Under the pieces are notes generated by a model. That model was given only the letters and a program-made list of their open reading frames with translations, searched no databases and was not told where the DNA came from. From assembly GCF_003385555.1 (NCBI RefSeq), contig NZ_QOHR01000024.1, forward strand, positions 1 through 32,221: a stretch of DNA of 32,221 nucleotides, written 5' to 3'. Each line of letters begins with the position of its first letter. The stretch's first letter is position 1. Positions 1 to 7,292 of the stretch are shown piece after piece. A program made the position numbers and the translations under genes. The DNA is from Rhodosalinus sediminis (GTDB lineage: Bacteria > Pseudomonadota > Alphaproteobacteria > Rhodobacterales > Rhodobacteraceae).

Positions 1-320
1 CCCATCACCCATTTTCGAGCATAGCTCCCGGAAAGCCCACAAAGGCCGCCATCGTCGCATTCGTCGGGAAAACAAAACAGCGCCCAGCTCTGTTTTCTGA
101 TCCGCCTCATTGCGCAAGCTTCTCGAAACCGCCAACGCGCTCGTTAAAGCAGACCACCTCTGGGTCGAGAAAACACATTGACCGAGACGGATACTCACAC
201 CGCGATCCTAGGGTCTAACGTGCGAGCGCGACACTGCGAGTTCGTACCGGCCTGCGGCTCGCCAAAGCTTCTCTTGGCGGGCCGCAGAACCAGAGAGACG
301 AGCGCGCACGCCCCGCGGCC
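1..320. other. Left-edge intergenic region, AT-richer than the rest
   Basis: I see no convincing gene here. An open frame beginning near 178 on plus runs antisense into the small heat-shock gene and looks like a GC-rich shadow. The first 230 bases are visibly less GC-rich than the rest of the window. They contain a 7-bp stem, AAAACAG at 74-80 pairing with CTGTTTT at 90-96. On the minus strand this is followed by TTTTGTTTTC, so it could act as a weak terminator. The hairpin downstream of the heat-shock gene is annotated separately at 252-287. Confidence 0.5.
252..287 (-). terminator. Hairpin downstream of the small heat-shock gene
   Basis: CTGCGGCTCGCCAA (252-265) and TTGGCGGGCCGCAG (274-287) pair over 14 bp, with one G-T wobble and an 8-nt loop. 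The stem starts about 34 bases past the stop of the minus-strand Hsp20 gene. There is no clear U-tract, so it may be a 3'-end stabilising hairpin or a Rho-associated stop rather than a classic intrinsic terminator. Confidence 0.5.
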
Positions 321-740
321 TCAGCCCTTGCGGATGGCGACCTTTTTCTTGCCGCCGTCGGGCTCTGACTGCCTGCGCGGCACGGTGATCGTGAGCACGC
401 CGTCCTTCATGTGGCCCTCCACCTTGTCCTGCTCGGCATCCGCGGGCAGGCGGAAGGAGCGCGTGAAGCTGCCGTACTGGCGCTCGGTGAAGAACCAGGT
501 GTCCCCGCTTTCCTCGCGCTCCGAGGACTTCTCGCCGCTCACGGTGACGACGCCGGCGTCCACGTTCACCTCGATGTCGTCCTCGGAGACCCCGGGCAGT
601 TCCATCGTGATCGTGTAGGCGCTCTCCCCGCCCGAGGCGTCGGAGGCCGGCGCGAGCATTTCCGCCACGCGCGCGCCGAGGTTTCGGAACGGGTCGTAGA
701 GCGCGGGCCAGAGGCTCGAAGGAGTCGACTTCTCGACCAT
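321..740 (-). CDS. Hsp20/alpha-crystallin small heat-shock protein
   Basis: This 139-residue protein has the architecture of a small heat-shock protein, an ATP-independent holdase that binds unfolding proteins in the cytoplasm. After an N-terminal arm of about 40 residues (rich in S, P, A and F) comes the alpha-crystallin beta-sandwich. It includes the [12 protein letters not shown] segment near residues 48-59 and the hallmark GVLTITVP motif at 114-121. A short basic tail ends KKKVAIRKG. The ATG at 740 is preceded by GGGAGA at suitable spacing. The gene diverges from dtd, and an FNR-like box lies about 63-76 bp upstream of its start, so oxygen-linked control is more likely here than a classic heat-shock promoter; I find no RpoH-type promoter. 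The family call is firm, the individual class is not. Confidence 0.95.
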   Translation of the reverse strand: MVEKSTPSSLWPALYDPFRNLGARVAEMLAPASDASGGESAYTITMELPGVSEDDIEVNVDAGVVTVSGEKSSEREESGDTWFFTERQYGSFTRSFRLPADAEQDKVEGHMKDGVLTITVPRRQSEPDGGKKKVAIRKG

Positions 741-802
741 GGCGAATCTCCCGTCTTTCGATTGCGAACGCCCTCAGTCTGCCGGCGCCGCGCGAAATGT
801 GA

Positions 803-816
803 TTGACGCGGATCAA
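803..816. promoter_or_regulatory. FNR/FnrL-type binding site
   Basis: TTGACGCGGATCAA matches the FNR-family consensus TTGAT-N4-ATCAA at 9 of 10 specified bases, and fits the relaxed form TTGAY-N4-RTCAA fully. It lies in the divergent region between the Hsp20 gene (start 740) and dtd (start 886), centred about 70 and 77 bp from the two start codons. It could therefore serve either promoter. The Hsp20 gene is the more natural target, because stress proteins are common FNR/FixK targets while dtd is housekeeping. No clear -10 box at the class II distance was found. Confidence 0.5.
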
Positions 817-885
817 CCTCTCCCGCCCATCTTGCATCCCCCGACGCCACGGGGCACCGTCCCGCCCGCGGACGAGAGGCGGGAC

Positions 886-1323
886 ATGCGGGCACTGGTG
901 CAACGGGTGAGCGAGGCGCGGGTGAGCGTCGGGGGCGCGGTTCTGGGCGAGATCGGGCCCGGCCTGCTCGTGCTCGTCTGCGCAATGCAGGGCGACACCG
1001 AGGCCGAGGCCGAGAAGCTCGCCGCGAAGATCGCGCGGCTCCGGATCTTCGCCGACGCGGCGGGCCGCATGAACCGCGCGCTCCGCGACACCGGCGGCGC
1101 GGCATTGGTGGTCAGCCAGTTCACGCTCGCCGCCGACACGGCGCGCGGCAACCGCCCCGGCTTCTCCGCCGCCGCCGACCCGGCCGAGGGCGAACGCCTC
1201 TACGAGCACGCCGCCGCCGCCCTCGCCCGCGAGGGGGTGCCGGTGGCCACCGGCCGCTTCGGCGCCGACATGCAGGTCGCCCTCGTCAACGACGGGCCGG
1301 TGACGATCTGGCTCGACGTCTGA
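886..1323 (+). CDS. dtd: D-aminoacyl-tRNA deacylase
   Basis: DTD hydrolyses D-amino acids (and glycine mischarged on tRNA-Ala) from tRNA, protecting translation in the cytoplasm. The 145-residue length is exactly typical for the bacterial enzyme. Both family signatures are present: SQFTL at residues 77-81 and NDGPVT at 135-140. The latter carries the cross-subunit Gly-cisPro pair that gives chiral proofreading. GRFGADM at 123-129 is also characteristic. An in-frame ATG exists upstream at 739, but I chose 886 because AGGCGGGAC precedes it and the protein then begins MRALVQRV, the usual start. The extra 49 residues of the longer form look unlike protein sequence. The flavin reductase follows after about 70 bp on the same strand. 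Confidence 0.96.
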   Translation: MRALVQRVSEARVSVGGAVLGEIGPGLLVLVCAMQGDTEAEAEKLAAKIARLRIFADAAGRMNRALRDTGGAALVVSQFTLAADTARGNRPGFSAAADPAEGERLYEHAAAALAREGVPVATGRFGADMQVALVNDGPVTIWLDV

Positions 1324-1394
1324 TCAGGGGCTTGGCCCGCGACGACGGGAGGCTATCTGTCCGAGCGATCACGACAGACGGAGGCAGGCGGGGC

Positions 1395-1904
1395 ATGCCC
1401 GACACCGCGACGCAAGAGACTTTCGTCCCCGGCCCGGGACAGGAACGCGCCCTGCGCGACGCGCTGGGGCGCTTCGGCACCGGGGTCACGGTCGTCACCT
1501 GCGCCACGGCCACGGGGCCGCTCGGCATCACCGCCAACAGCTTCGCGAGCGTGTCGCTCGACCCGCCGCTCGTGCTCTGGTCGCCGGCCCGGAATTCGGG
1601 GCGCTTCCCCTTCTACGCCGCCGCCCGGCATTTCGCGATCCACGTCATGGGCGCCGAACAGTTCGAGGTCTGCCGCGGCTTCGCGCGCTCCGGCGACGCC
1701 TTCGACGGCCTCGCCTGGCACGCGAACGCCGAGGGCGTGCCCGTGATCGACGGCTGCCTCGCCCGCTTCGAGTGCGAAAAGACCTCCGAGCACGACGGCG
1801 GAGACCACCTGATCGTGGTCGCCCGCGTCCTGCGCGCCGAAGCCCGCGAGGGCGCGCCGCTCCTCTTCTATGGCGGCCGCTACGGAGGCTTCGCCGAGGG
1901 CTGA
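1395..1904 (+). CDS. Flavin reductase family protein (FMN-binding split barrel)
   Basis: This 169-residue protein belongs to the flavin reductase-like family (RutF/HpaC/DIM6-NTAB type). These proteins use NAD(P)H to reduce free FMN or FAD for partner monooxygenases. The core reads DALGRFGTGVTVVTC, then GITANSFASVSLDPPLVLW, where the NSF segment binds flavin phosphate, and a distal GDHLIVVARVL strand followed by LLFYGGRYG. These are standard family landmarks. The ATG at 1395 has GGAG about 11 bases upstream; an in-frame start at 1332 would add 21 poorly conserved-looking residues. No monooxygenase gene is adjacent, so the partner is unknown. The gene is followed by a small hairpin and the double repeat element. 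Confidence 0.9.
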   Translation: MPDTATQETFVPGPGQERALRDALGRFGTGVTVVTCATATGPLGITANSFASVSLDPPLVLWSPARNSGRFPFYAAARHFAIHVMGAEQFEVCRGFARSGDAFDGLAWHANAEGVPVIDGCLARFECEKTSEHDGGDHLIVVARVLRAEAREGAPLLFYGGRYGGFAEG

Positions 1905-1969
1905 CCCGCCGCAGCGGCATCGAACCGGACACGCCTTCGGCGTGACGCGCTCCGGCATGTCGTTCCGGC

Positions 1970-2021
1970 GAGGGGCGCTGCCCCTCGCGCTCCCCGGAGT
2001 ATTTGGGCCAAGATGATGGGG
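1970..2021. repeat. Dispersed palindromic repeat, copy A1
   Basis: The unit starts with the hairpin GAGGGGC-GCT-GCCCCTC (1970-1986), continues with CCCCGGAGTATTT (1992-2004), and ends with CCAA and ATGATGGG (2008-2020). It lacks the TTGGCC hairpin seen in the full copies. It faces copy A2, and the two form one long imperfect palindrome: CCCCGGAGTATTT, CCAA and ATGATGGG pair with CCCATCAT, TTGG and AAATACTCCGGGG around a 16-nt loop (1992-2065). That makes it a plausible bidirectional transcription stop after the flavin reductase gene. Confidence 0.75.
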
Positions 2022-2036
2022 CTGGTCGGAAGGATG

Positions 2037-2105
2037 CCCATCATGTTGGTCGAAATACTCCGGGGGTGAATTGGCCGTCAGGCCAAGAGGGGGCAGCGCC
2101 CCCTC
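2037..2105. repeat. Dispersed palindromic repeat, copy A2 (full unit)
   Basis: This full unit reads CCCATCAT, TTGG, AAATACTCCGGGGGTGAA, then the hairpin TTGGCC-GTCA-GGCCAA (2071-2086), then the hairpin GAGGGGGC-AGC-GCCCCCTC (2087-2105). It matches copy B near 5101 almost base for base and, in the other orientation, copies D and E. It sits in sense orientation downstream of the flavin reductase gene, like every other full copy relative to the gene it follows. Confidence 0.8.
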
Positions 2106-2181
2106 GACGCCGCCGACCCGGGCGCAACGCCGCCCTCGGGCGCGCCGTCCCTTTCCCTCTCGAGGATCGGCGTCCGATCGC

Positions 2182-2210
2182 TTGTCAGCCCTCGCGGCGG
2201 CGGCTACACC
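2182..2210 (+). promoter_or_regulatory. Candidate promoter of glpX
   Basis: TTGTCA (2182-2187) and TACACC (2205-2210) are separated by 17 bases. The -10 is preceded by GGC, giving the local form GGCTA that recurs at other candidate promoters in this window. The start codon lies about 36 bases downstream of the -10, leaving a short leader. Confidence 0.4.
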
Positions 2211-2245
2211 GCCGGACACATTTCGATAACCGACGGGACAGCGAC

Positions 2246-3214
2246 ATGACCGCCCTCGATTTCGACGACCGCACGCTTTCGCTCGGGCTCGCGCGGGTGG
2301 CCGAGCAGGCGGCGCTCGCCTCGGCCCGCCTCGTCGGCCGCGGCGACGAGAAGGCCGCCGATCAGGCCGCCGTCAACGCGATGCGCGACCAGCTCAACAG
2401 CCTCGACATCTCGGGCGTCGTCGTCATCGGCGAGGGCGAGCGCGACGAGGCGCCGATGCTCTACATCGGCGAGGAGGTGGGCAAGGGCACCGGGCCGGCG
2501 GTGGACATCGCCCTCGACCCGCTGGAGGGTACGACGCTCACCGCCAAGGACATGCCCAACGCGCTGACCGTCATCGCCATGGGCCCGCGCGGCACGCTCC
2601 TGCACGCGCCCGACGTCTACATGGACAAGCTCGCCATCGGACCGGGCTATCCCGAGGGGATCGTCGATCTCGACATGCCGCCGGCGACGCGGGTCTCGGC
2701 GCTCGCCACGGCCAAGGGCTGCGACCCCTCCGACATCACCGTCTGCATCCTCGAGCGGCCGCGCCACGAGGCGATGATCGCCGAGGTGCGCGCCACCGGC
2801 GCCGCCATCCGGCTCATCACCGACGGCGACGTGGCCGGCGTCATGCACTGCGCCGAGCCGGAAGTCACCGGCATCGACATGTACATGGGCCGCGGCGGCG
2901 CGCCGGAAGGCGTGCTCGCCGCCGCCGCGCTCAAGTGCATGGGCGGGCAGATCCAGGGCCAGCTCACCTTCCGCAACGACGACGAGCGCGCGCGCGCGGC
3001 GAAGGCCGGTCTCGCGGATCTCGACCGAGTCTACACCCGCGACGACATGGCCGGCGGCGACGTGATCTTCGCCGCGACGGGCGTGACCGGCGGATCGCTC
3101 CTGCCGGGGATCAAGCGCGAGCCCGGCTGGCTCACCACCGAGACGATCCTCATGCGCTCCAAGACCGGCTCGGTGCGCCGGATGCGCTACAAGACGCCGG
3201 CGCCGCGGGGCTGA
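2246..3214 (+). CDS. glpX: Class II fructose-1,6-bisphosphatase
   Basis: GlpX dephosphorylates fructose 1,6-bisphosphate to fructose 6-phosphate in gluconeogenesis. In some autotrophs or phototrophs it also removes sedoheptulose bisphosphate phosphate. The 322-residue protein has the metal and phosphate motifs IGEGERDEAPM (61-71) and DPLEGTT (91-97), then ITDGDVAGVM, GRGGAPEGVLAAAALKC and the terminal FAATGVTGG region. Length and order are typical. The ATG at 2246 is chosen because the protein then begins MTALDFDDRTLSLGLARV, as expected. The frame extends upstream to 2003 only through repeat DNA. The recJ frame starts about 70 bp downstream, so the two probably form one transcript. Confidence 0.96.
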   Translation: MTALDFDDRTLSLGLARVAEQAALASARLVGRGDEKAADQAAVNAMRDQLNSLDISGVVVIGEGERDEAPMLYIGEEVGKGTGPAVDIALDPLEGTTLTAKDMPNALTVIAMGPRGTLLHAPDVYMDKLAIGPGYPEGIVDLDMPPATRVSALATAKGCDPSDITVCILERPRHEAMIAEVRATGAAIRLITDGDVAGVMHCAEPEVTGIDMYMGRGGAPEGVLAAAALKCMGGQIQGQLTFRNDDERARAAKAGLADLDRVYTRDDMAGGDVIFAATGVTGGSLLPGIKREPGWLTTETILMRSKTGSVRRMRYKTPAPRG

Positions 3215-3282
3215 ACGCCGCGCCCGGCACCCGGGCCGCAACAGGAAGGACGGGGCGCCCCGCCGCGCCCCGCGCGAGGGAT

Positions 3283-5037
3283 TTGGACGACGCGCGCGCT
3301 TATCTCGGGGTCGAGGCGTCGCTGACGGGACGGCGCTGGCGCGGCCCGTCGGCCGAGACCGCGCGCGCCGCGGAGGCGCTCGCGCAGGCGAGCGCCCGCC
3401 CCCTGCCCCTCTGCGCCGTGCTCGCACGCGCCGGCGTCGCGCCGGAGGAGGCGGAGGCCTATCTCGCGCCGAAGCTGCGCGATCTCCTGCCCGACCCGCG
3501 CAGCCTCCACGACATGGAGCGCGCCGCGGCGCGGTTCCTCGAGGCGGTGCACCGGGGCGAGCGCATCGCCGTCTTCGCCGACTACGACGTGGACGGCGGC
3601 GCGAGCGCGGCGCTCCTTCTCGACTGGTTGCGCCACGCGGGGCGCGAGGCCACGCTCTACGTCCCCGACCGCATCGACGAGGGCTACGGCCCGAACGTCC
3701 CCGCCATGCGCAAGCTGGCCACTGCGCACGACCTGATCCTCTGCGTGGACTGCGGCACCCTCAGCCACGCGCCCGTCGCCGCGGCCGAGGGCGCGGACGT
3801 GGTGATCCTCGACCACCACCTCGCCGGCGAGACCCTGCCCGAGGCGCACGCCGTGGTGAACCCCAACCGGCAGGACGAGGCCGGCGACCTCGGCCACCTC
3901 TGCGCCGCTGCGGTCGTCTTTCTCATGCTCGTCGAGGCCGGGCGACAGCTGCGCGGGACGGGCCGCGCGGGGCCCGACCTGATGGCGATGCTCGATCTGG
4001 TGGCGCTGGCCACCGTCGCCGACGTGGCGCCGCTGCGCGGCGTGAACCGGGCGCTGGTGCGCGCGGGCCTCAACCGCATGCGCGCGCGCGAGCGCCCGGG
4101 CCTCGTCGCCCTCGCCGACGTCGCGCGGCTGTCGCGGCCGCCCGATTCCGGGGCGCTCGGCTTCGCGCTCGGGCCGCGGGTGAACGCGGGCGGTCGCGTC
4201 GGGCAGGCCGACCTCGGCGCGCGCCTCCTGGCCACGAACGACCCGGCGGAGGCCGAGGCCCTCGCCGCGCGGCTCGACGCGCTGAACGAGGAGCGCCGCG
4301 CGATCGAGGCGGCGGTCCGCGACGCCGCGCTCGCGCAGGCCGAGGCGCGCGGGCTCGACGCGCCGCTCGTCTGGGCCGCGGGCGAGGGCTGGCACCCCGG
4401 CGTCGTCGGCATCGTCGCGTCGCGCCTGAAGGAAATGACCAACCGCCCCTCCGTGGTGATCGGCCTCGACGGGACGGAGGGCAAGGGCTCGGGCCGCTCG
4501 GTCGCGGGCGTGGATCTCGGCGCCGCCGTCCAGCGCCTCGCCGGCGAGGGGCTCCTGATCAAGGGCGGGGGGCACAGGATGGCCGCCGGCCTGACCGTCG
4601 CGGGGGACCGGCTGGAGGAGGCCATGGCCCGGCTCTCCGAGCTGCTCGCCCGGCAGGGCGCGGGCGCCGAGCGCGCCGCCGCGCTCAAGCTCGACGCGAT
4701 GCTGATGCCACGCGCCGCGACGCCCGAGCTCGTCGAGGCGCTGGAGGCGGCGGGTCCCTACGGCGCCGGCGCGCCCGCGCCGCGCTTCGCCTTCCCGTCG
4801 CTCGCGGTGCGCCACGCCCGGCGCGTGGGCGAGTCCCACCTCAAGCTCGAGCTCGACGACGGCGAGGGCGGACGAATCGGCGCCATCGCCTTCGGCGCCT
4901 TCGACGGCCCCCTCGGCCCCCGCCTCGAGCCGCACGGCGGCGCGCGCTTCCACGTCGCCGGGCGGCTGGAGCTCAACCACTGGCAGGGCCGCACCCGCGT
5001 CGAACTCCGCCTCGACGACGCCGCCGAGGCGCGCTGA
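3283..5037 (+). CDS. recJ: Single-stranded-DNA-specific exonuclease RecJ
   Basis: RecJ is a 5'-3' single-strand DNA exonuclease that acts in RecF-pathway recombination and mismatch repair. The DHH/DHHA1 motifs are in order: DYDVDG (residues 100-105), VDCGT, LDHHL (DHH at 177-179), ATVADVAPL, PRVNAGGRVG, WHPGVVGIVASRLK, and the DHHA1 motif GGGHRMAAG. An OB-like C-terminus ends in the NHWQGRTRVELRL region. No ATG fits. I propose the TTG at 3283, which gives 584 residues and begins MDDARAYLGVEASLTGRRW, the expected N-terminus. GAGGG lies only 2 bases upstream, so the precise start is uncertain; an AGGAAGGA at 3243-3250 could serve a slightly earlier start. The frame overlaps glpX upstream only as a shadow. 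Confidence 0.94.
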   Translation: MDDARAYLGVEASLTGRRWRGPSAETARAAEALAQASARPLPLCAVLARAGVAPEEAEAYLAPKLRDLLPDPRSLHDMERAAARFLEAVHRGERIAVFADYDVDGGASAALLLDWLRHAGREATLYVPDRIDEGYGPNVPAMRKLATAHDLILCVDCGTLSHAPVAAAEGADVVILDHHLAGETLPEAHAVVNPNRQDEAGDLGHLCAAAVVFLMLVEAGRQLRGTGRAGPDLMAMLDLVALATVADVAPLRGVNRALVRAGLNRMRARERPGLVALADVARLSRPPDSGALGFALGPRVNAGGRVGQADLGARLLATNDPAEAEALAARLDALNEERRAIEAAVRDAALAQAEARGLDAPLVWAAGEGWHPGVVGIVASRLKEMTNRPSVVIGLDGTEGKGSGRSVAGVDLGAAVQRLAGEGLLIKGGGHRMAAGLTVAGDRLEEAMARLSELLARQGAGAERAAALKLDAMLMPRAATPELVEALEAAGPYGAGAPAPRFAFPSLAVRHARRVGESHLKLELDDGEGGRIGAIAFGAFDGPLGPRLEPHGGARFHVAGRLELNHWQGRTRVELRLDDAAEAR

Positions 5038-5100
5038 GCGCCGGTGCCGCCGCCTCCCTCAACCGCACCGTCCGCAGGATCGGCCCGGGCGCGCGCCCCG

Positions 5101-5169
5101 CCCATCATCTTGGCAGAAATACTCCGGGGGTGAATTGGCCGCGAGGCCAAGAGGGGGCAGCGCCCCCTC
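5101..5169. repeat. Dispersed palindromic repeat, copy B (full unit)
   Basis: The unit has CCCATCAT, CTTGG, AAATACTCCGGGGGTGAA, then TTGGCC-GCGA-GGCCAA (5135-5150) and GAGGGGGC-AGC-GCCCCCTC (5151-5169). It fills the gap between the convergent 3' ends of recJ (plus) and the DUF2948 gene (minus), in sense orientation to recJ. Two consecutive GC-rich hairpins at a convergent junction suggest a transcription-blocking role. Compared with A2 it differs at only a few bases, mostly in hairpin loops, which argues for selection on pairing. Confidence 0.8.
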
Positions 5170-5184
5170 CCGCCGCCGGCCGCC

Positions 5185-5664
5185 TCAGGCGCCGTGGTCG
5201 GGGGCCTTGCCCGAGGGCGCCGCATAGGGCCGGGTGACGTCGCGCAGCCGCACCTCGAGCGCCTCCACCTCGACCCGGATCGCCCCATCGCCGGCGAGCA
5301 CGAGGGTGAGCGCGCCGGGCCCCTCGGGCGGCCCCTCGTAGTCGAGCGCGAGCAGCGACAGGACCGTGTCGGGATCGCCGCGATCCACCCCGAGGCTCGC
5401 GACGCGCTCCGCATGCTCGACGACGAGGAGCGCGCGGGTCCGCTCGAAGGGGCGGCCGCGCGCCTCGGCTGCCGCGCGATCCTCCCAGCGGAAGCGGTTG
5501 AGCAGCACGGCGAAGCGGCGCCGGCGCGGCTCCCAGCGCGTCTCGGTCGCCGGAAAGACCGCGTCCTGCGCGAGCGCGGAGATCACCTTCAGGTCGTCGG
5601 CGTCCACCGCGCCGAGGTCGATCGGCCGGTCCCGGCCATCGGCGTAGCGCGCGTCCTCGCTCAT
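5185..5664 (-). CDS. DUF2948 family protein
   Basis: This 159-residue protein matches the DUF2948 family, small alphaproteobacterial proteins of unknown function. Its N-terminal half has the characteristic pattern [22 protein letters not shown] followed by [12 protein letters not shown]. The C-terminal half is mixed strand and acidic, ending in a [17 protein letters not shown]-like tail. No signal peptide or membrane segment is visible, so it is probably cytoplasmic. The ATG at 5664 overlaps the murA stop in an ATGA junction, which implies translational coupling. In related genomes I recall the same gene following murA, often with hisD next; hisD is not here. Function is unknown, and a longer in-frame extension is an overlap artefact inside murA. 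Confidence 0.88.
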   Translation of the reverse strand: MSEDARYADGRDRPIDLGAVDADDLKVISALAQDAVFPATETRWEPRRRRFAVLLNRFRWEDRAAAEARGRPFERTRALLVVEHAERVASLGVDRGDPDTVLSLLALDYEGPPEGPGALTLVLAGDGAIRVEVEALEVRLRDVTRPYAAPSGKAPDHGA

Positions 5665-6929
5665 TCGCTCACCCGCTCGATCCGCGCGCCGATCGCCGAG
5701 AGCTTCGCCTCCACGTCCTCGTAGCCGCGGTCGAGGTGATAGACCCGGTTCACCCGCGTCTCGCCCTCCGCGGCGAGCGCGGCGAGGATGAGGGAAACGC
5801 TCGCGCGCAGGTCGGTCGCCATGACCGGCGCGCCCTTGAGCCGCTCGACGCCCGTCACCGTCGCCGTGCCGCCCTGCACCTCGATCCGCGCGCCCATGCG
5901 CATGAGCTCGGGCGCGTGCATGAAGCGGTTCTCGAAGATGCGCTCCTCGAGCACGCTCACCCCGTCGGCGAGACAGAGGAGCGCCATCATCTGCGCCTGC
6001 AGGTCGGTCGGAAAGCCCGGGTAGGGCGCCGTGGCGACGTCGACGGCGCGGATGCGCCCCTCGCCGCGCGCGACGGCGATGCCGCCCGCGGTCTCGCGCA
6101 GCGTGACGCCGGCGGCGTCCAGCGTCTCGGCGAAGCCCGGCAGCAGCTCGAGCCCGCCGCCGAGGCACTCCACCTCGCCGCCGCAGATCGCCGGGGCGAG
6201 CATGTAGGTGCCGAGCTCGATGCGGTCGGCCACCACGCGATGCGTCGCGCCGCCGAGGCGCTCGACGCCCTCGACCTCGATGCGGTTCGTGCCCTCGCCG
6301 GCGATGCGCGCGCCCATGGCGCGCAGGCACCGCGCGAGATCCACGATCTCGGGCTCGCAGGCGGCGTTCTCGATCACGCTCGTCCCGCGCGCGAGCGTCG
6401 CGGCCATGAGCGCGTTCTCGGTCGCGCCGACCGAGACGAAGGGAAATTCGATCCGCCCGCCCCGGAGCCCGCCCGTCGGCGCGCTAGCGTGCACGTAGCC
6501 CTCGGCGAGCTCCATCTCCGCGCCGAGCGCCTCGAGCGCGCGCAGGTGCAGGTCCACGGGCCGCGCGCCGATCGCGCAGCCGCCGGGGAGCGAGACGACC
6601 GCCGCCCCCTCCCGCGCGAGCAGCGGCCCGAGCACGAGGATCGAGGCGCGCATCTTCCGCACGATGTCGTAATGCGCCACGTGGCCCGTCAGCCCGTGCC
6701 CCGAGAGGGCGAGCACGCGCCCCCCCTGCAGCGGCGCCGCTTCGCAGCCGAGCGAGGCGAGCAGCGCGCTCATCGTCCGGATGTCCGAGAGCCGCGGCGC
6801 GTTGGTCAGCGTCAGCGGCTCCTCGGTCAGCAGGGCGGCCGGCATCAGCGCCAGACAGGCGTTCTTGGCCCCGGCGATGGGGACCTGGCCCGAAAGCGGG
6901 CCGTTGCCCGTGACCACGATGGAATCCAT
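5661..6929 (-). CDS. murA: UDP-N-acetylglucosamine 1-carboxyvinyltransferase
   Basis: MurA transfers enolpyruvate from PEP to UDP-GlcNAc, the first committed cytoplasmic step of peptidoglycan synthesis. The 422-residue length is typical. The N-terminus [24 protein letters not shown] contains the conserved GAKNA substrate loop. The catalytic loop [13 protein letters not shown] carries Cys118, so this is the fosfomycin-sensitive cysteine type rather than the resistant aspartate form. [13 protein letters not shown] and the terminal [10 protein letters not shown] are also conserved. The ATG at 6929 follows the stop of a 60-residue gene by 2 bases, and the murA stop overlaps the DUF2948 start, so three genes are likely one coupled operon. 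A frame extending to 7118 fuses upstream sequence and is rejected. Confidence 0.97.
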   Translation of the reverse strand: MDSIVVTGNGPLSGQVPIAGAKNACLALMPAALLTEEPLTLTNAPRLSDIRTMSALLASLGCEAAPLQGGRVLALSGHGLTGHVAHYDIVRKMRASILVLGPLLAREGAAVVSLPGGCAIGARPVDLHLRALEALGAEMELAEGYVHASAPTGGLRGGRIEFPFVSVGATENALMAATLARGTSVIENAACEPEIVDLARCLRAMGARIAGEGTNRIEVEGVERLGGATHRVVADRIELGTYMLAPAICGGEVECLGGGLELLPGFAETLDAAGVTLRETAGGIAVARGEGRIRAVDVATAPYPGFPTDLQAQMMALLCLADGVSVLEERIFENRFMHAPELMRMGARIEVQGGTATVTGVERLKGAPVMATDLRASVSLILAALAAEGETRVNRVYHLDRGYEDVEAKLSAIGARIERVSE

Positions 6930-6931
6930 TG

Positions 6932-7114
6932 TCACTCGTCTCGTTCGCCGGACGTATCCGCCCCGGCACCGCCGTCGTCGTCCGGACCCGCGGCGCGCGC
7001 CCGCGCCTGCGCCTTGCGCCGCGCGAGGTTGGCCTTCAGCGCGTCCGACAACCGCGCCTTGCGCGCATCCCCGGCCTGCGGCCGCGGGCGCTGATCCTTG
7101 GATCGACCGCTCAT
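6932..7114 (-). CDS. Small basic conserved-type protein upstream of murA
   Basis: I do not know the function of this 60-residue protein. It has a polar N-terminus, a central amphipathic and very basic helix reading [20 protein letters not shown], and an acidic, disordered tail ending GERDE. The central segment resembles short uncharacterised alphaproteobacterial proteins. Support for a real gene: an AGGGG ribosome site about 6 bases before the ATG at 7114, a stop 2 bases before the murA start, and codons that differ in character from the surrounding shadows. It would be the first gene of the murA operon, diverging from tRNA-Thr. The charge pattern would suit nucleic-acid or ribosome binding, but that is only a guess. 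Confidence 0.6.
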   Translation of the reverse strand: MSGRSKDQRPRPQAGDARKARLSDALKANLARRKAQARARAAGPDDDGGAGADTSGERDE

Positions 7115-7157
7115 GCACGCCCCTTACAGCACCCGCCGCCGACGGTCCAGATTGCGC

Positions 7158-7186
7158 TTGCGCGTGCAGTCCGAAGTGGCTAGGAC
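7158..7186 (+). promoter_or_regulatory. Candidate promoter of tRNA-Thr
   Basis: TTGCGC (7158-7163) and TAGGAC (7181-7186) are 17 bases apart. The predicted start would fall near 7193, about 25 bases before the tRNA 5' end. The -10 is preceded by GGC, as at the glpX and livG candidate promoters. A stable RNA gene needs a promoter here because the upstream gene is on the other strand. Confidence 0.5.
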
Positions 7187-7217
7187 GCGCCCGTCACCGG
7201 CCGACGGGCCGGCGCGG

Positions 7218-7292
7218 GCTGCCGTAGCTCAGGGGTAGAGCACTCCCTTGGTAAGGGAGAGGCCGAGAGTTCGAATCTCTCCGGCAGCACCA
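7218..7292 (+). tRNA. tRNA-Thr (anticodon GGT)
   Basis: The sequence folds as a full cloverleaf. The acceptor arm GCTGCCG (7218-7224) pairs with CGGCAGC (7282-7288), the D-arm is GCTC...GAGC, and the anticodon stem CTCCC/GGGAG encloses loop TTGGTAA with anticodon GGT. The T-arm GAGAG/CTCTC encloses TTCGAAT. The CCA end is encoded (7290-7292). It decodes ACC and ACU threonine codons. No integrase or repeated tRNA 3' end is visible nearby, so it does not appear to carry an integrated element in this window. Confidence 0.97.

Larger units (their letters stand above)
1905..2245. other. Intergenic region between flavin reductase and glpX
   Basis: This 341-bp gap contains no credible gene. It holds a small hairpin at 1930-1944 (CACGCC, loop TTC, GGCGTG), two facing copies of the dispersed palindromic repeat at 1970-2105, and a candidate glpX promoter at 2182-2210. 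The upstream extension of the glpX reading frame to 2003 runs straight through the repeat and is rejected as coding. Confidence 0.7.

Noticed and set aside
178-618. Plus-strand frame overlapping the Hsp20 gene
   Set aside because: It is antisense to a clear Hsp20 protein, lacks a ribosome site and has no recognisable motif.
739-885. N-terminal extension of dtd to an upstream ATG
   Set aside because: The extra 49 residues have no homology expected for DTD, and the canonical start at 886 has its own ribosome site.
2003-2245. N-terminal extension of glpX
   Set aside because: The extension is encoded by the dispersed repeat and a promoter region; GlpX normally starts at the ATG at 2246.
3187-4980. 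Long minus-strand open frame antisense to recJ, and many similar long antisense frames elsewhere
   Set aside because: High GC depletes stop codons in opposing frames. These translations are runs of Arg, Ala, Gly, His and Pro without domains or ribosome sites, and each lies opposite a well-supported gene.
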